Shown piece by piece: positions 34,816 through 47,718 of a DNA stretch of 64,000 bases. Positions within the stretch are counted from its first letter, which is position 1. Each line of letters opens with the position of its first letter. Source of the stretch: Quillaja saponaria (lineage: Eukaryota; Streptophyta; Magnoliopsida; Fabales; Quillajaceae); the NCBI GenBank assembly GCA_029379385.1, contig CM055607.1, forward strand, positions 29,509,235 to 29,573,234, in the 5' to 3' direction. The notes under the pieces were generated by a model. That model made no database searches, had not been told where the DNA came from, and saw only the letters and a list, made by a program, of their open reading frames with translations. The translations under genes were made by a program, and so were the position numbers.

Positions 34816-35739
34816 CATTTAGCAGCTTGAAAACATAAAATTGGGCATTCCATAATCATTAAATAGAAAGAAAAAAAGAAAAAAAAGCTTATGATATGAT
34901 TTCTAAGAAGAAAAGTATCTTATAGCAGGTAATTGGACATAGAGATACCATGTTTTGTTTGTTCTGTTTCATTCTCTGTACTGCCAATAAAATTTAGTTT
35001 TATACCATATCATCAAATGGTGATAGATTCTCATATTAAACTATTAGACGGAGTGGCCAAATTCCAAAATGCTCTCACCATCCAATAATTTGTCTTTTTT
35101 AATTATATTATTTAAGTGAAACAAATAAAACAATAATGTCACCTATTTCAAGTCTTATTTTAGTCTTGTAATTGTATTTTTATATAATAATATAATGAAG
35201 GCAATCGATTTTGGGTATTTTTCATTGAAATAATTTTTGAACGCTTGAATAAGGTTGATTTAAGGTTTTTATTCCATTCAAGAATTATTTCACTGAAAAA
35301 AAAAAAAAAATCAGTAGGTACTCTACAATTTTCAAAATTTCTAATTAGAAACTAAGATATTGTGAATAAAATCTTAACGTGATATTAACTAATTGCAATT
35401 TAAGTTGGAGTCGGTAGGAAGATTTGACTTTGCAGGAGAGTTTAGAGTCGATAGAAATATAGAGAAAGAGAGAGAGAGAATGTGTACACTGATGTAGTAA
35501 GAGAGTTCCTTTTTTTGCTAAGAGATGTAGTAAGAGAGTATACTTTTGAAATTTGAAGTGTTTGGTTATGGGATTTATAATTTGATTGGGGGAAAAGAGA
35601 ATTGTTTTTGAATTTGGGGTGTTTGAGTATATGATCATAAATCTGATTGTGACACTTGTATGAAAATTTTGTGTGCATCTAGCATTGGCATGTGACATGA
35701 AACCAGAATTTGTTGAACTCACAAATCATAAACTCATTT

Positions 35740-36220
35740 TGGTATTATGAGTATGTTTTGTTAAATTGTGTGCAAAAATATTGTAGGTAAAAAAAAAAAA
35801 TACTTTTTAAGTAACATTATTTAAAAGTATTGTATAAAAAATTAAAAAATATTTGGATGAGTTAACGTAAAAAAACTATAAAATATAAAAAATAGTTTTT
35901 GTATTTAAATCTATATTAAGTATTGAAATTATTGTAAATGGGTTTATTTTGAAATATTTTTACAACAAGTTGTTTTGAAAATATTTTTATATAATTAGTT
36001 TTGATATTTAAATAATAAAATATATGTTTTATTTTATTTGTTATTTTTTAAAATAATCATAATATGTATTTTTTTTTGTTGATATAAGAGATTTTGATTA
36101 TTTACATATATTAAAATAAGGATATATGTAAAAATATAATAAATATTATGAGTATATTTGTTTAAATAAAAAAACCAATCAAATTTATTTCAGCTTTCTT
36201 ATTTTTTATTTGAAAAAAAT
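35740..36220. repeat. Dispersed AT-rich repeat, copy 2
   Basis: Second copy of the family at 7510-7900, same orientation, sharing GTTAAATTGTGTG, TACTTTTTAAGTAA, GAGTTAACGTAAAA and CTTATTTTTTATTTGAAAAA in the same order. It is diverged but colinear over several hundred bases. Confidence 0.55.
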
Positions 36221-36880
36221 ATCAATTCATAGTTTTATTTTTTATTTTTTAAGACTCTAAATATTTAAAAATAATTTTTGATAATTGTAACAATTAAAAT
36301 TCTTATTACCAAATAATTGTGGGTAAAAAGCTATTCTAATGTTTGATATGGTAATGTTTTTAGCAGGGTGTTTATGTTTATAAATAGCATAAGTTAATTT
36401 TTTATGTTTGGTACTACTCTCGTATTTTTAAAAGTCTCTCAAATGATGTTTTAACAATTGGCTCATGTTTTTAAAAATTTTAAAAACTAAAATAATCTAT
36501 ATTTTTAATAAAAATTTATATTTACCTTTTTATTAAGTAATACGGTGAATTAATTATTTTTTTATAATTAATATATATTATAATCAATTTAAATTTTTAA
36601 AATAATTTTACAATAAATTTGTTAAATATTAATTTGTGACTTTCACTTGAGAATAATTTATAGAGTATATTATTAAATGTTACTATTATAACTTTTAAAA
36701 GAGCAAAAATAAAATAAAATACAGCATTTCTAAACTAAAGGTGCTATATTTTTAAACACATTGTTTTTGTTTTTGGAATATGAAAAACAAACACATTTTT
36801 TCCAAAATGTTGACCATCTGATCTGAGTCTATAATTTATTGTCCATGAAATAGACTTGCCACTAAAGTAAAGTGAAGAAT
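36221..36880. other. AT-rich spacer upstream of the DUF4050 gene
   Basis: No gene or repeat can be supported before the pyrimidine-rich putative transcription start region of the DUF4050 gene. Confidence 0.4.
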
Positions 36881-36884
36881 CTGA

Positions 36885-37030
36885 AATTTTTTCTTCCTTC
36901 TTGATTCTCACTTCCTTTCTTCTCTTTTTTTTCCTTAGCCAAATTCTCGAATCTTCAAAAAGATTTCTTCTTTCTCTTTTATCACACAGACCGCTTCCTT
37001 TCTTTAGCAGTTCACTGTTGAACACAAAGG
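36885..37030 (+). promoter_or_regulatory. Putative non-coding first exon of the DUF4050 gene
   Basis: A CT-rich stretch (TTCTTCCTTC, TTTCTTCTC, CTTTCTTTAGC) that ends at ACAAAG|GTTTGC near 37029, a plausible splice donor, about 1.3 kb upstream of the exon carrying the start codon (acceptor TGCACAG before 38338). Pyrimidine-rich 5' UTRs of this type are usual in plants. Confidence 0.45.
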
Positions 37031-38355
37031 TTTGCCTTCGTTTCCATCGTCCCCCTCTTCACCTTTTGATGATTTTTTTTTTCAACCGTTTCTCTGGGTT
37101 TCTTTGTTTTTCCTTGCGGAGTCGATTTTGTTTGTTACTTTTTAGCTTTTATTATATGAATTTATTTGTGGTTACGGTTGTTTTTGTGACTATTTTATCA
37201 ATAATGACATTTTGCCTGTGAATTTGTAAAATTATGAATGATAAAGAATAAAGAACTTATCCCAAATAGGAAAAATTTGTTGTAGACAACAAAGATCAGG
37301 TAAGCTTTGAAATTTGATTCCTCTGACGGTACTATATCATGGGTCACCAGTTTATATGATACGTTGGCTTAGTTGATTAGAGTGGGTTCTTAATGGTTCT
37401 GAGTTGCTGGTCTCTTTTGGTGTACTTAATTTGGGAGATTGGTATTCCAAGGGAGAGAACGGTGTGTTTGATTTTTCTTGAGGCCTATATGAAATACCAG
37501 CAGAATGTTAAATAATTGCTAATTGTTGTGGTGCGTAGAATATATTGGCATGGTGAAGCTTATTTTATTTTTTATTATTGCGTCATGTATTGGAATGTAC
37601 TAGTCATGGAAATTATGAAGTCATTAATAAAGAAAATTTTGGGTTATTATGAATAAATGTTTTTAAGACATTTGTCCATCACTTGCAGCCTTACCTGAAG
37701 AATCTTCATGCATGACCCAGTGATATTGCTTGCTTTTAAAAGACAGAGAAAGTGCATCACTGTTTCTTTACTGCTTTTATGTTAATAATTTTATATACAT
37801 ATTATATGTTGTGATTGTCAATAAGCAGTACGGACCCGTTAATGGTCTTATGTCATAATTGATCACTATATTATCTCGACAAAATGTATTCTTGCTTTAC
37901 TTGTGTACTTAAGTATCCCCTTTTCCTTGGAGTAGGGAGTGACTGCTTTTCATAAGCCCTAAACAGATGAAATTCGGTTTGGTAGATCCATTGAGTAGTC
38001 TAGTTGTTTCATTGACACCACACTCTTGAAGGAACTCATGCTTACTGATAAAAATTGTGGGATTTATCAATTAGCTGAACAAAAAAACTGAAAATTGTGT
38101 TATGGGAACGAAGGCTTCAGATTATAAAAAAACATATCTTGTTTATGAATTTGACATGTAGGATTTTTTTTAATATGATTTTGATCAGTTTACAATTTAT
38201 AAAATTGAAAACTTGATTTTGAGTTCACGAGAACCTTAATTTCACTGCCTTTTCCATCACTTATTTATTTTTCTCGTGCATGGTTTGAAAGCTGTTCTTT
38301 AACTGGAGACTCGTATTTCTTTGTACTTGCTGCACAGAGAGTAGTTTCAAAGGAA

Positions 38356-41300
38356 ATGGTAACCTTGCAAGACAAGATGGAAAATGGTAGCAGTTCAAAC
38401 AGCCATCAAAATCAACCTTCAGAGGGTTTAAGGAATGCCAGCAATGGGAAGCCAATGGAGAAAGATGTCTTTATTAACCATGGTGTGTATTTGTCTTTGG
38501 AACATGTTATTGTCTTTCTTTAAATCTTATATTCTACAAGAAAGCTTGTGTTTGTTTTTGAACCTGCAAAGTCTTTCATTAAGGGATAAACATTACAACA
38601 TAGTTTAGAAGATGGTCTGACTATTATTTTCTTTTTAATAAACCCATGCTTGCTTTTTATACATTTTATTATATTTCACTCTTTGGTTGAAACTCAAAAT
38701 TCAAGTCTTGAGCTCACTCTATTTTGTTTTGAATATCATACAATATTCATAGCATGGTAGGACTTTTAACATATTAGATAATATTGATTGGGTTTATAGT
38801 TCTTGGGTCACTGACAGTGTAGTTCTGAGTCATATAGTCTGCCTATGGCAGTTAGGAAAACTTCTTTAAGGAGAACATGGTAGTAGAGCATGTGGATGTT
38901 GTGAAAGTGAGCTAGATATTTTGAGTGTAGTTAAAAAGTGCCATGCTATTCAGTAGATTAAGATAAGTTCATTCTAGCTATATTGTTGTACATCTTTCAA
39001 AAATATATTTGTCTATGTACCTACAAGTTTTTGCTAGCATATGTGAGAAAAAAATGTTCTCTAAGAAGAAACCTTAGTTTCCAATTCCAGAAATAAGCAT
39101 TTAGGGAATCGATAAATTCATGATCAGTTGTTATGTCTAGAACAAAGACTTTGCTGAAGCTCGCTTAAATACATAGAGTTCACCTTACTTGTAGACTGCT
39201 AAAAGTAATGAAGTATATTTTGTTGTAAGTAGTTCCATAGTCAATGCAATCTATTTTATTTTACTGTATTAGAATATTTTCAATGGTATTCCTCTTGAAC
39301 AACATGGATGACCTTATGATGCAGCTGAGATAGCTTGGCATCAGAGAAGGAGAGAATGGGTTGGTGATCAGTCTCAGAATTTGCGACGACCACCTGGAGA
39401 ACAGATTATGAGGTACATTCCTCCTTCAAATCTCTTCCAATTTTCACTGGTATGTTGATGACAAATAATCTTCTATCTTATCTTTTTAGTGATCCTCGTA
39501 AATTTAGGTATACTTTCTTTAGACTATTTCAAAGAACCATTTCACCTAAAAGCTTAAGTTGTTAGGTGAGGAGGCCCCAGAAATAGGCTATAATCTCTTA
39601 CAGACTAGAACACAAGTTCTATTTAAATATAAGAAAGTGGGAAGTTTGCAGCGTACACTTATCTATTTGTGTTATTTACTGTTCCCGAGCTTGTTATTTT
39701 TTTACTTGCTCTATCTTATGTGTAGAAACTTGAAAACTTCTTTTGAATAAGAATCCCATAAATTCTACTTTTGTAGACTCTTTGTAACCTTCATCTAATT
39801 ATGTAAAGTTGGAAATAAAGGAATCATTTTTAGTTACGATTAAAAAAAAAAAAAAACCTGTAGTGGTGGTTTTAGTAGATGCATTTGATCCTAGAACGTC
39901 TGGAAGAAATCTGCTAATTAAGCCGGCCAAAAATTATAATAGGGAAATACATATTTTAACTTCTATCTAGCACAATACAAAATTGAACAATGACAAAGTG
40001 GCCGATGATGGTGTTCTAGTATTATTGACATTGGGATAGCCCTAATCTGAAGAAGAGTCAGATGGTGAACTGTTCACCCCTGAAAGAAGAGCAAATTCTA
40101 TTCAATAGCCTCTCTCCCTTTCCTTTATATTCTTTTTCCTTTTTAAGATTTATCAGTACCCTCCTGGAAGAGATATGTAATGACCTCAGCCAGATAGGAT
40201 TGTTTGTTGCACAGGTGGACTAATCATTTCGAAGTCCTTCTAAATTTTTATTTATGAAGCCTGTGGTGCCCTATTAAATCCTTGAGCTAGTGGTCAACTG
40301 ATCTACATGGATTTCAATTCTTGCAAGGGTGTATTGGAATTTGGATTTTCATTCCCAATAAAAAATAATAAGCTCGAACGACAAATGAATGGGCCACTTT
40401 TTCTATTGGCCTCCTCCTAGAGAAAGTATGCATTCAGTATCATTGCGGGATAAGTTTGACATTCTGTATAGGTAGAAACACATTTAGAGTACACTGAACT
40501 GCCTTTAATGCCTTAGTATCCAAATGAAGTATTGTATTGATATCCCAAATGGTTATGCTTCCAGGCACATTACAGTTTGTTTTGTTATGTGATTGAGCAG
40601 TGGGTTCTTTTACAACTCTTTCTTAAAACGGAAAAGGTGCAATGGGTTATGTAATTGTTTCTGTTGTATATGATTGAGCAGTGTCCTAAATAAAGTCTGT
40701 TTTACAAGAACTTTAATCCCACCCAAATTGTTCGATTTGATTGATCATGGTCATGGGGATAGCATTCTTACCTCATCTTATCCTGGCTTTTATAGACCAG
40801 ACTTTTTAAAATCCTGAACAAACAATTCAATTATTACAATAAGGGTGAAAATGAAAAAAAGAGAGTAAAATCTTATGGCTTCTCAAATATGTGTGCACAT
40901 TTAAAAAGTGGCACCATTGATATCTATGGTGCGTGATTCTGTTTGTAAGCAAAGTAAATGGAAAAGGCAGAGTTGTACCATGATCTCATTCTATGGTTGT
41001 GCATGTATAATTCTTTCAATCAACATTTGACTGAAAATACTAATAGATAAGTGACCTAATCAAGTGATGGAGTAGGGCCTGAAAGGGCATGCTATGTTTA
41101 ATGTTTGGGTAATTTGTTAAAGAAGTTTCTCACGATCTCAAGGACCACCCGGCCGGCTGGTTTGCATTCTTAAGTTAATTATATGTGTGTGGTTTGACCC
41201 TTGTGTAACTGGTTTGATTTATTTTTAACTGGTGGTGAAACCTTTGATTTTGACATGGACATGAATGTTGTCTGTTGACATGAACATCAGATGGTAGGGG

Positions 41301-41982
41301 CAGAACATCATGAAATAGGGCTACTTGAGTACTTGACTTTATGCAAATGACTTCAGTGATGAGTAACCATGAACATGACTTTTTGCATATGACTAAAGTG
41401 AACATTATCATACTTTTTCGGATTTTTGTCTATGTGTAATTAAAATATAAGATGCAAATTAAATAGAACAGTTATGAAGAAGATAACTATTTAGAACCTT
41501 CAGGCACAAATATTTGGATATTACTCCTTAGTTTTTTTGAAAATTTTGCAGCGTGTCTATAATACGTGTTTAGACATAGTTTTGTATAGTAGTGTTCGGT
41601 CTAGCATACCCGTTTTGTAGAATTATCTGAAATATGTTGGGTCAAACAATCTTTTTATGCTTGAACTGCACAAGCTATTGGCAAAAGGTTTGTCTTATGT
41701 TTTATATACCCATCTACTGATCCGAAGCTCCATGGTACTTGTTATGCCTAGTAAATGGTAAGACCTCTTCTCTTGCAGCTTGACAACAACTTATGAGGAT
41801 GTGCTTTTATCTACTGAACCATTTCAGCATCGAATACCATTAGCTGTAAGTTTTTAAAAATACTTCCTTCTTTTATTTTGGGTTCCAGGGATAATTGATG
41901 AAAAACTATTAGTGCACGTGTTCTGCAGGAGATGGTTGATTTTCTAGTTGACATCTGGCACGAAGAAGGCCTCTATGATTAG
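38356..41982 (+). CDS. DUF4050 family protein
   Basis: Four coding exons: 38356-38482, 39325-39412, 41779-41845 and 41929-41982; 336 nt, 111 residues, phases 1, 2 and 0. The conserved core is AEIAWHQRRREWVGDQSQ, then TTTYEDVLLSTEPFQHRIPL, then AEMVDFLVDIWHEEGLYD at the C terminus, the signature of the small plant DUF4050 proteins (sometimes misnamed gag-pol related). The function is unknown. The N-terminal 40 residues (MVTLQDKMENGSSSN...) are polar and probably disordered. No signal peptide or membrane segment is present. The exon opens before the ATG at 38338, so the first exon is likely non-coding. Intron 2 is about 2.4 kb. A second ATG at 38377 is a possible start. Confidence 0.88.
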
Positions 41983-44516
41983 ATGATTGGAAAGTCTTAT
42001 GTAAATGCCAGTAAGAATCCTGCACTATTTTGTTTTGCAGATTGCTGATGGAGAAAAACATGTAGGTCATACAAACTTTTACCTTGACATTGATTCATGA
42101 TGGTATAGCTGGTTCACTTGCTTGGCTGCTGGCTGCATAAAAACACTTTATTGCAGTTTGGATCAGTGACATCTAAGGATATTAATGTAGTTCCTAGTCC
42201 AGCTAATCATTTTATATATGCAACTAATTAGCTTTTGGAGTAAGATCATTTCTGGCTATGTTGGATTTAATTAGCTCTCATCTTAACAATTTTTCCTTCC
42301 TGCTATAGTTTTTGCTGCTGTTTGATTTGGAATGTAGTGAGGATCAGCAGGCAGACTTTTTGTTTGTTTGTTTGTTGGCCTGTTTTTTCTTTTAAAATAT
42401 TCTTGTTGAGCAGTTGTGATAATTGATATTAATATAACAAGTGGCAAATCACAACTATAGTCCATGAGTCATAGCTATTTGGGTTAATGCTCAATGACAT
42501 CAGAAATGGTCTTTGATGTGGATGAATAGAATATTAGGAAATTCTGACTACAATTGCAGCGGGAAGTTGGATTTGGCAATTGGCCTGATGAATTCTGGCC
42601 GCATGGAAACTGGAAAAAGTTCTTCTCCTTTGAAAAGGATATTACCTTTGTTAGAGATGGGAGGGCCATAACCTTTTCACAACTTTTCAGAGTGGACTTG
42701 CTCTCAAGTGGACCTTTGATGCTAAAGAATTGCAGATAGTGCTGCAATTTTTTGTGAAGTGGCGGGTACTCCTCTCTAATGGTTATATGCAGATGGCTCT
42801 TATTGACTCTCATTTTTTTTTTAATTGTTGAGTATGGGAGGGGCTTCTTTGATGTGGTGTGTTAGAACCTCACCTTTTGCCTCTTATTTCTTGGGCAAGA
42901 AATTCTACATTCTGCAAATTGACTCTCGTAATATTTGTAGACTAAAATAGACTGCATTTTGTACTCTAGCCCTTACTGCACATAAGTCTGTATGCAGTAC
43001 ACATACAAAGTTGTTAACTCTACGTTGTGAGCCATAGCTCTACGTTGGAAAATCCTTCAAGTACGTAGTTGTATCTATTATGATAAATCACAACAATAAG
43101 AATCTAAATGTGTACCATCTCTGTTGCATTTCTTGCATTGCATTTGTTGGTGTAAACATTCTGTTATGTCCATCAGAAAATTGGTGAAGGCTTGGTCACA
43201 AAATTGTTTGGCATTGGCTTGTGGAATTGAGAAACAGCTATTAGAAATCTAGAACCCTTAGTTGGACCACAATGCAAGTGCTAGTCAGTTTTCAATCGGG
43301 CATAAGTCAACCTGTAAAGCATATTACCCAGCCACTAATCCTTTTTTCTTCTACGTTTGTCAATACAATACAATTGGTCCAAGTTACCAAGATTGCTTAG
43401 GCTTGACAAGGAAACCATGGAGGAAGAAAGGGTTCTTGTCAAAGACGCAATTTGAAATGTTCAGGAAAAGTAACCTTCTCTTGCACTTCTTTGAGGTTTC
43501 TTGGTCAATAAATGGTGGATTAAAGCAGTATGTCCAGACTTCTATAAAACTCTTTGTATTTTCCACCCCAATCTTTTGATTAGACTAATAAACATGATAA
43601 TTATATTATTTTTGTTTAGTAAGAGATTCGTTAGACTTATAAGTTACATAATATAAATAATTTTTTTTAGAGATTTTATTTGTTGAACTAATTATTATAT
43701 GATAATATTTTTAAGTATTAAATATCATTAGTTAAAACTTAACTAATGATATTTTCACTTGCCATTCATGCTAAAAATAAAAATGAATGTGGCTGTCAAT
43801 TGCTTGCTTCCTCTTGAATCTCCATCTACTAACTTGTAATTAAATAAGAACCATATTATTTTTTGTGTTCACAAGAACTTCTACTTATATATACCTTTTA
43901 ATAAAAATAATCATTAATGTTAAAATTTATAAAAAATAATTTCAGTCAAAGTCAATAAAAGATTCTGTCCATTTATATGAAGGAAATCATTTCAAAACTT
44001 CTTGGAGTCATTCGAGAATATCATTTTTATTATTTTACTATTATTGATGTCATTGCATGCGACTGTCCAAATCCGGTTCTCCTAATACTGGTTGGGTTTC
44101 GACCTTCGAGTTCAACAACCCAGCTGGGTGCGATCCTAGAGATTGTGCAAAAGAGTACCACTTATTCAGTCCTGAGATAAACAACTTGTGGCATCCAAAT
44201 ACATGTCCGCATTCTCCAAAATATCTTCCCACGGTTGTTCTGATTCGGAGAAAACAGTGTACCACAATTCTCTCTAAAAATATCTTCAGTCTGTAGCCAA
44301 CTCTCTTTTCAGAAGTCAGGTCCGCAGTGCGCTTCCTAATAGAAAATCTTCAAGTTTTGAATACCCCTTTCATAAATTAAGCAGAACTTTGAAATTTTCA
44401 TTATTTTATGGAATCCCAGTTGTTTAGTTTGCCAAAATCGGAATTTCAATCTGTTGAACCCCATTTGTTTAATTTCATGTTTACTGGTTCTTTATACTTT
44501 TTATGCCTCAGGCTAC
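41983..44516. other. 3' UTR of the DUF4050 gene and upstream region of FAD synthase
   Basis: This holds a possible alternative or 3'-UTR exon starting at 42560 (good acceptor AATTGCAG, 60 open codons), then spacer. Bases about 44055-44290 are less AT-rich than the surroundings and probably belong to the 5' region of the FAD synthase gene, whose ATG follows an acceptor-like TGCCTCAG at about 44504-44511, suggesting a 5'-UTR intron. No further gene can be supported. Confidence 0.45.
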
Positions 44517-47500
44517 ATGGAGATCGATAAAGCAATTAGGGAGAGCAACGACCGAAGGCTTAAGACCAAGTACAACAACGCTATCTATGTTATTCAAAGA
44601 GCTTTGGCTCTGTACTCGTATGCTCTTATTACCCCCTTTTACAATTATTGTTTATTTGTACTCTTGTTTTGGTAGGAATTGTTCATTTGAAGTCAGTTCT
44701 ATGAGCTGGGTTTTGAATTCTACGAAATAAGGGTTCAATTATCATGTGTTTGGTTGCCTAGAACAAATGAGTTAATGAGAAGAGTGTAAAACATTTTTCC
44801 CTTTTTAGTTGTGGAAAATTCTTTTCAATTTTCTATCAGAAAAAAAAAAAAAAATGTAAGATGGATGTATCATCACTTGGTTGAGTATATTCTGTTCATT
44901 TCATAGAATTGGAAAACCTAAAGGGTATATATTAAAAATTGTCTTTGAATACCATTTAAATCAACAACTGTTTTACATGTAAAAGGTGAATTGTATAGCA
45001 CACTGTATAGTTGCCTCTATTGAGTGGATCATTTACATATCTCGGAATTTCTTTTCTTATAAAATTTTGTTGCTCATATTTATTTTCTATGTTTCTGTGT
45101 ATTCTTCAGGCCTTGTCCTTTCAGCATTCTTTTTGTTTACTTTAATCAACCAAAGATACGCCTGGTGCTGTATTAGCTAAATGGAAATACATTTTGTACC
45201 CACATTGTTTGGTTCACTGAAGAGTGAAGATTATTTGTGGAAATTTCTCCAGAACAAAGATATGAAACTGTAAGAAAGATGGCATATTGAGGAAGTACCC
45301 ACTAAGTTTTCATGTGTATTACCAGAAAGGCAGAAACCTGTAATACATACTATTTAGTAAAGATGGATGGTGTGCTGCTTTTGAACTTTTTTGGCACATT
45401 TGTAAGAGGGCAAAAATTACCCTTATGGTTTCCTATAAGAAAAAAAATGGTATGAGCTATATATGTTTTAAGGATGAATAAAGGGAGTTGACCCATTCTA
45501 GATAACTTGATATTTCTTACTCTCTCCATGGAGCACTGTTTCTCATTGCTTGGAAGCAGAATAAAGCATTTAATATTTTAGTGGTAGAGATCATCTATAA
45601 GTATAAGATCTTCAGCAATGTGATCCAACTTTCATCTTTTGGCGGGTTTATATTTGCAATAACTTATGCCCGTGTCAAATTAAATATGCAAATGATGAAT
45701 GTTTTTGTTCATCTTAGTTTATGAACTCTCATGATGATCAACCCTCCAGCAACTCATTCTCAGCTATATTACGAAAAAGATAAAGAAAAAGAAAATGAAA
45801 GAAGCATATTACTCAATGGGAAACTGTAAGTTTTTTTTATGTTTGCATGCAATGATTTTTACTTTATTTTTTATTTTCAACAGTATTGAAGAGGTTGCCT
45901 TTAGCTTTAATGGAGGAAAGGATTCAACTGTAAGTCTTATTTTGTGTGTGTGCCTACCATGCGCCAGTATTTTTTTTTTGTCTCGGTGGTGACACTGAAC
46001 TTGGATTTGTAGGTTTTGTTGCACTTACTCAGGGCTGGCTATTTTCTGCATAAAGGGGCACAAGGTTGTTGTGACGGGGACGAAAAAGATTTTCAAATTC
46101 GAACGATATATTTTGAGAGCCCAAGTGCATTCCCTGAAATCAATTCCTTTACATATGACACAGCTACCACGTAAGAGAAGTTTCTCTCTTTCATTTTTCT
46201 TGATTTAATTCTTAAACTTATTTTTATTATTCATTCTTAATGTGAGATAATAAGTTATACACTTTCTTTTCGATATTCTTGTTATAAATTTTAAAACTTT
46301 GAGCCCTGATCTATCTTGAAGGATGGGGGCACTAATTAAAATGTCATATTTGAGCAGTTATGGTCTGCAAATGGATATCATTCGCTTAGATTTCAAATCT
46401 GGTTTGGAGGCTCTACTAAAGGCTAAACCAATTAGAGCTATTTTCCTTGGTGTCCGCATTGGTGATCCTACTGCGGTATCTTCGACTCTAATAATTTAGA
46501 TGACCATTTTTCACTGACTATGTTTCATAGTTTCATACTCTATAACTTGCTAGGTTATCTTCTGGAGATCCTATTTTAGTTTTATATGAGAATTGAAAAA
46601 TTGATGTTCTATTTTTGAATTTCTTCTCAAACTTGCAGGTTGGTCAAGAACAGTTCTCCCCTAGTTCTCTCGGGTGGCCACCTTTCATGAGAGTGAATCC
46701 CATTTTGGATTGGTCATACAGGTCTCACCTTTGCTATATGCACTATTGCACTTTCTACTTGCGATTCTTGCTTGAACAAATCGTATCAAGTGTTGGATAT
46801 CTATTGCCACTACAATTGTTGTATCTGTGTTGTAACATTTCATTTGAGATTGGATTTTTTATCCTGATCAATGGGAAACAGTAACATAACAGTCCTTAAA
46901 GAGCTTGAAAATTTTGTCTTTTACACACTTCTTTGATTCCAAATTTGACTTAAAAGTTTTTTTTGATAATAGATTTGTGGTAGGATGTAAAGGAAGTTGT
47001 GATCGCCAATAAGTAGACCTCCGCTCACATATATAGATTTTTAGAAATATATTAATGGAATGTGTAGCCCCACATTGCTTAGATGTGGAAGTCTATGTTT
47101 CATTGTTTACTATACATAAAACTTATAGGTGTAGGCTTTGATTAATTCAAGCTATATCCTTTTTCCTCATTCTATTTTATTTATCTTGGTAGCAGAGTGG
47201 GTTTGAAGCCAAGCCCCGATCTTGGACCGATTTCCAAATCTCTTATCTTCTTTTTCTTTTCTCTATCTCTAGTTATCTATTTCGTCTAAGGGACAACTCA
47301 ACCCTTCTCCTTTTCAAGCCTCTTTTGTTTTAGGGTTTGACGCCTCAAACAGTAAACACACATTCTTTCCCGCTGTGCCTCTTTCCAGCAGTGCTTTTTT
47401 TATTTTTCCGAAAAATCCCATTGTGCATTCACGGTATTGTTCACTGGTACTACTCATTAGCAGTGCTTGGATTTTACTTGTACAAGATTGAGTATTATAT

Positions 47501-47678
47501 GTTCCATTTTAAGGGGGAGTGTTAGAAATATAATATTAATGGATTGTGTTGTCCCGCATTGCTTAGATGTAAAAGTCTATTTTTTATTATTCACTATAAA
47601 TAAAGCTTGTGGGTGTATGCTTTGATTAAGCTATAGCCAATTTCCTCATTCTATTTTATTTAACATAAGTATTATATT

Positions 47679-47718
<40 letters not shown>

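Noticed and set aside
35345..35722. 125-codon minus-strand open frame
   Set aside because: Low-complexity, Ser/Leu/Ile-rich, overlaps a locally duplicated AT-rich stretch and a GA run; no family resemblance or splice context.
43262..43579. 105-codon plus-strand open frame without an ATG start
   Set aside because: No family recognised and no splice sites giving a continuing frame; it may be a decayed fragment.
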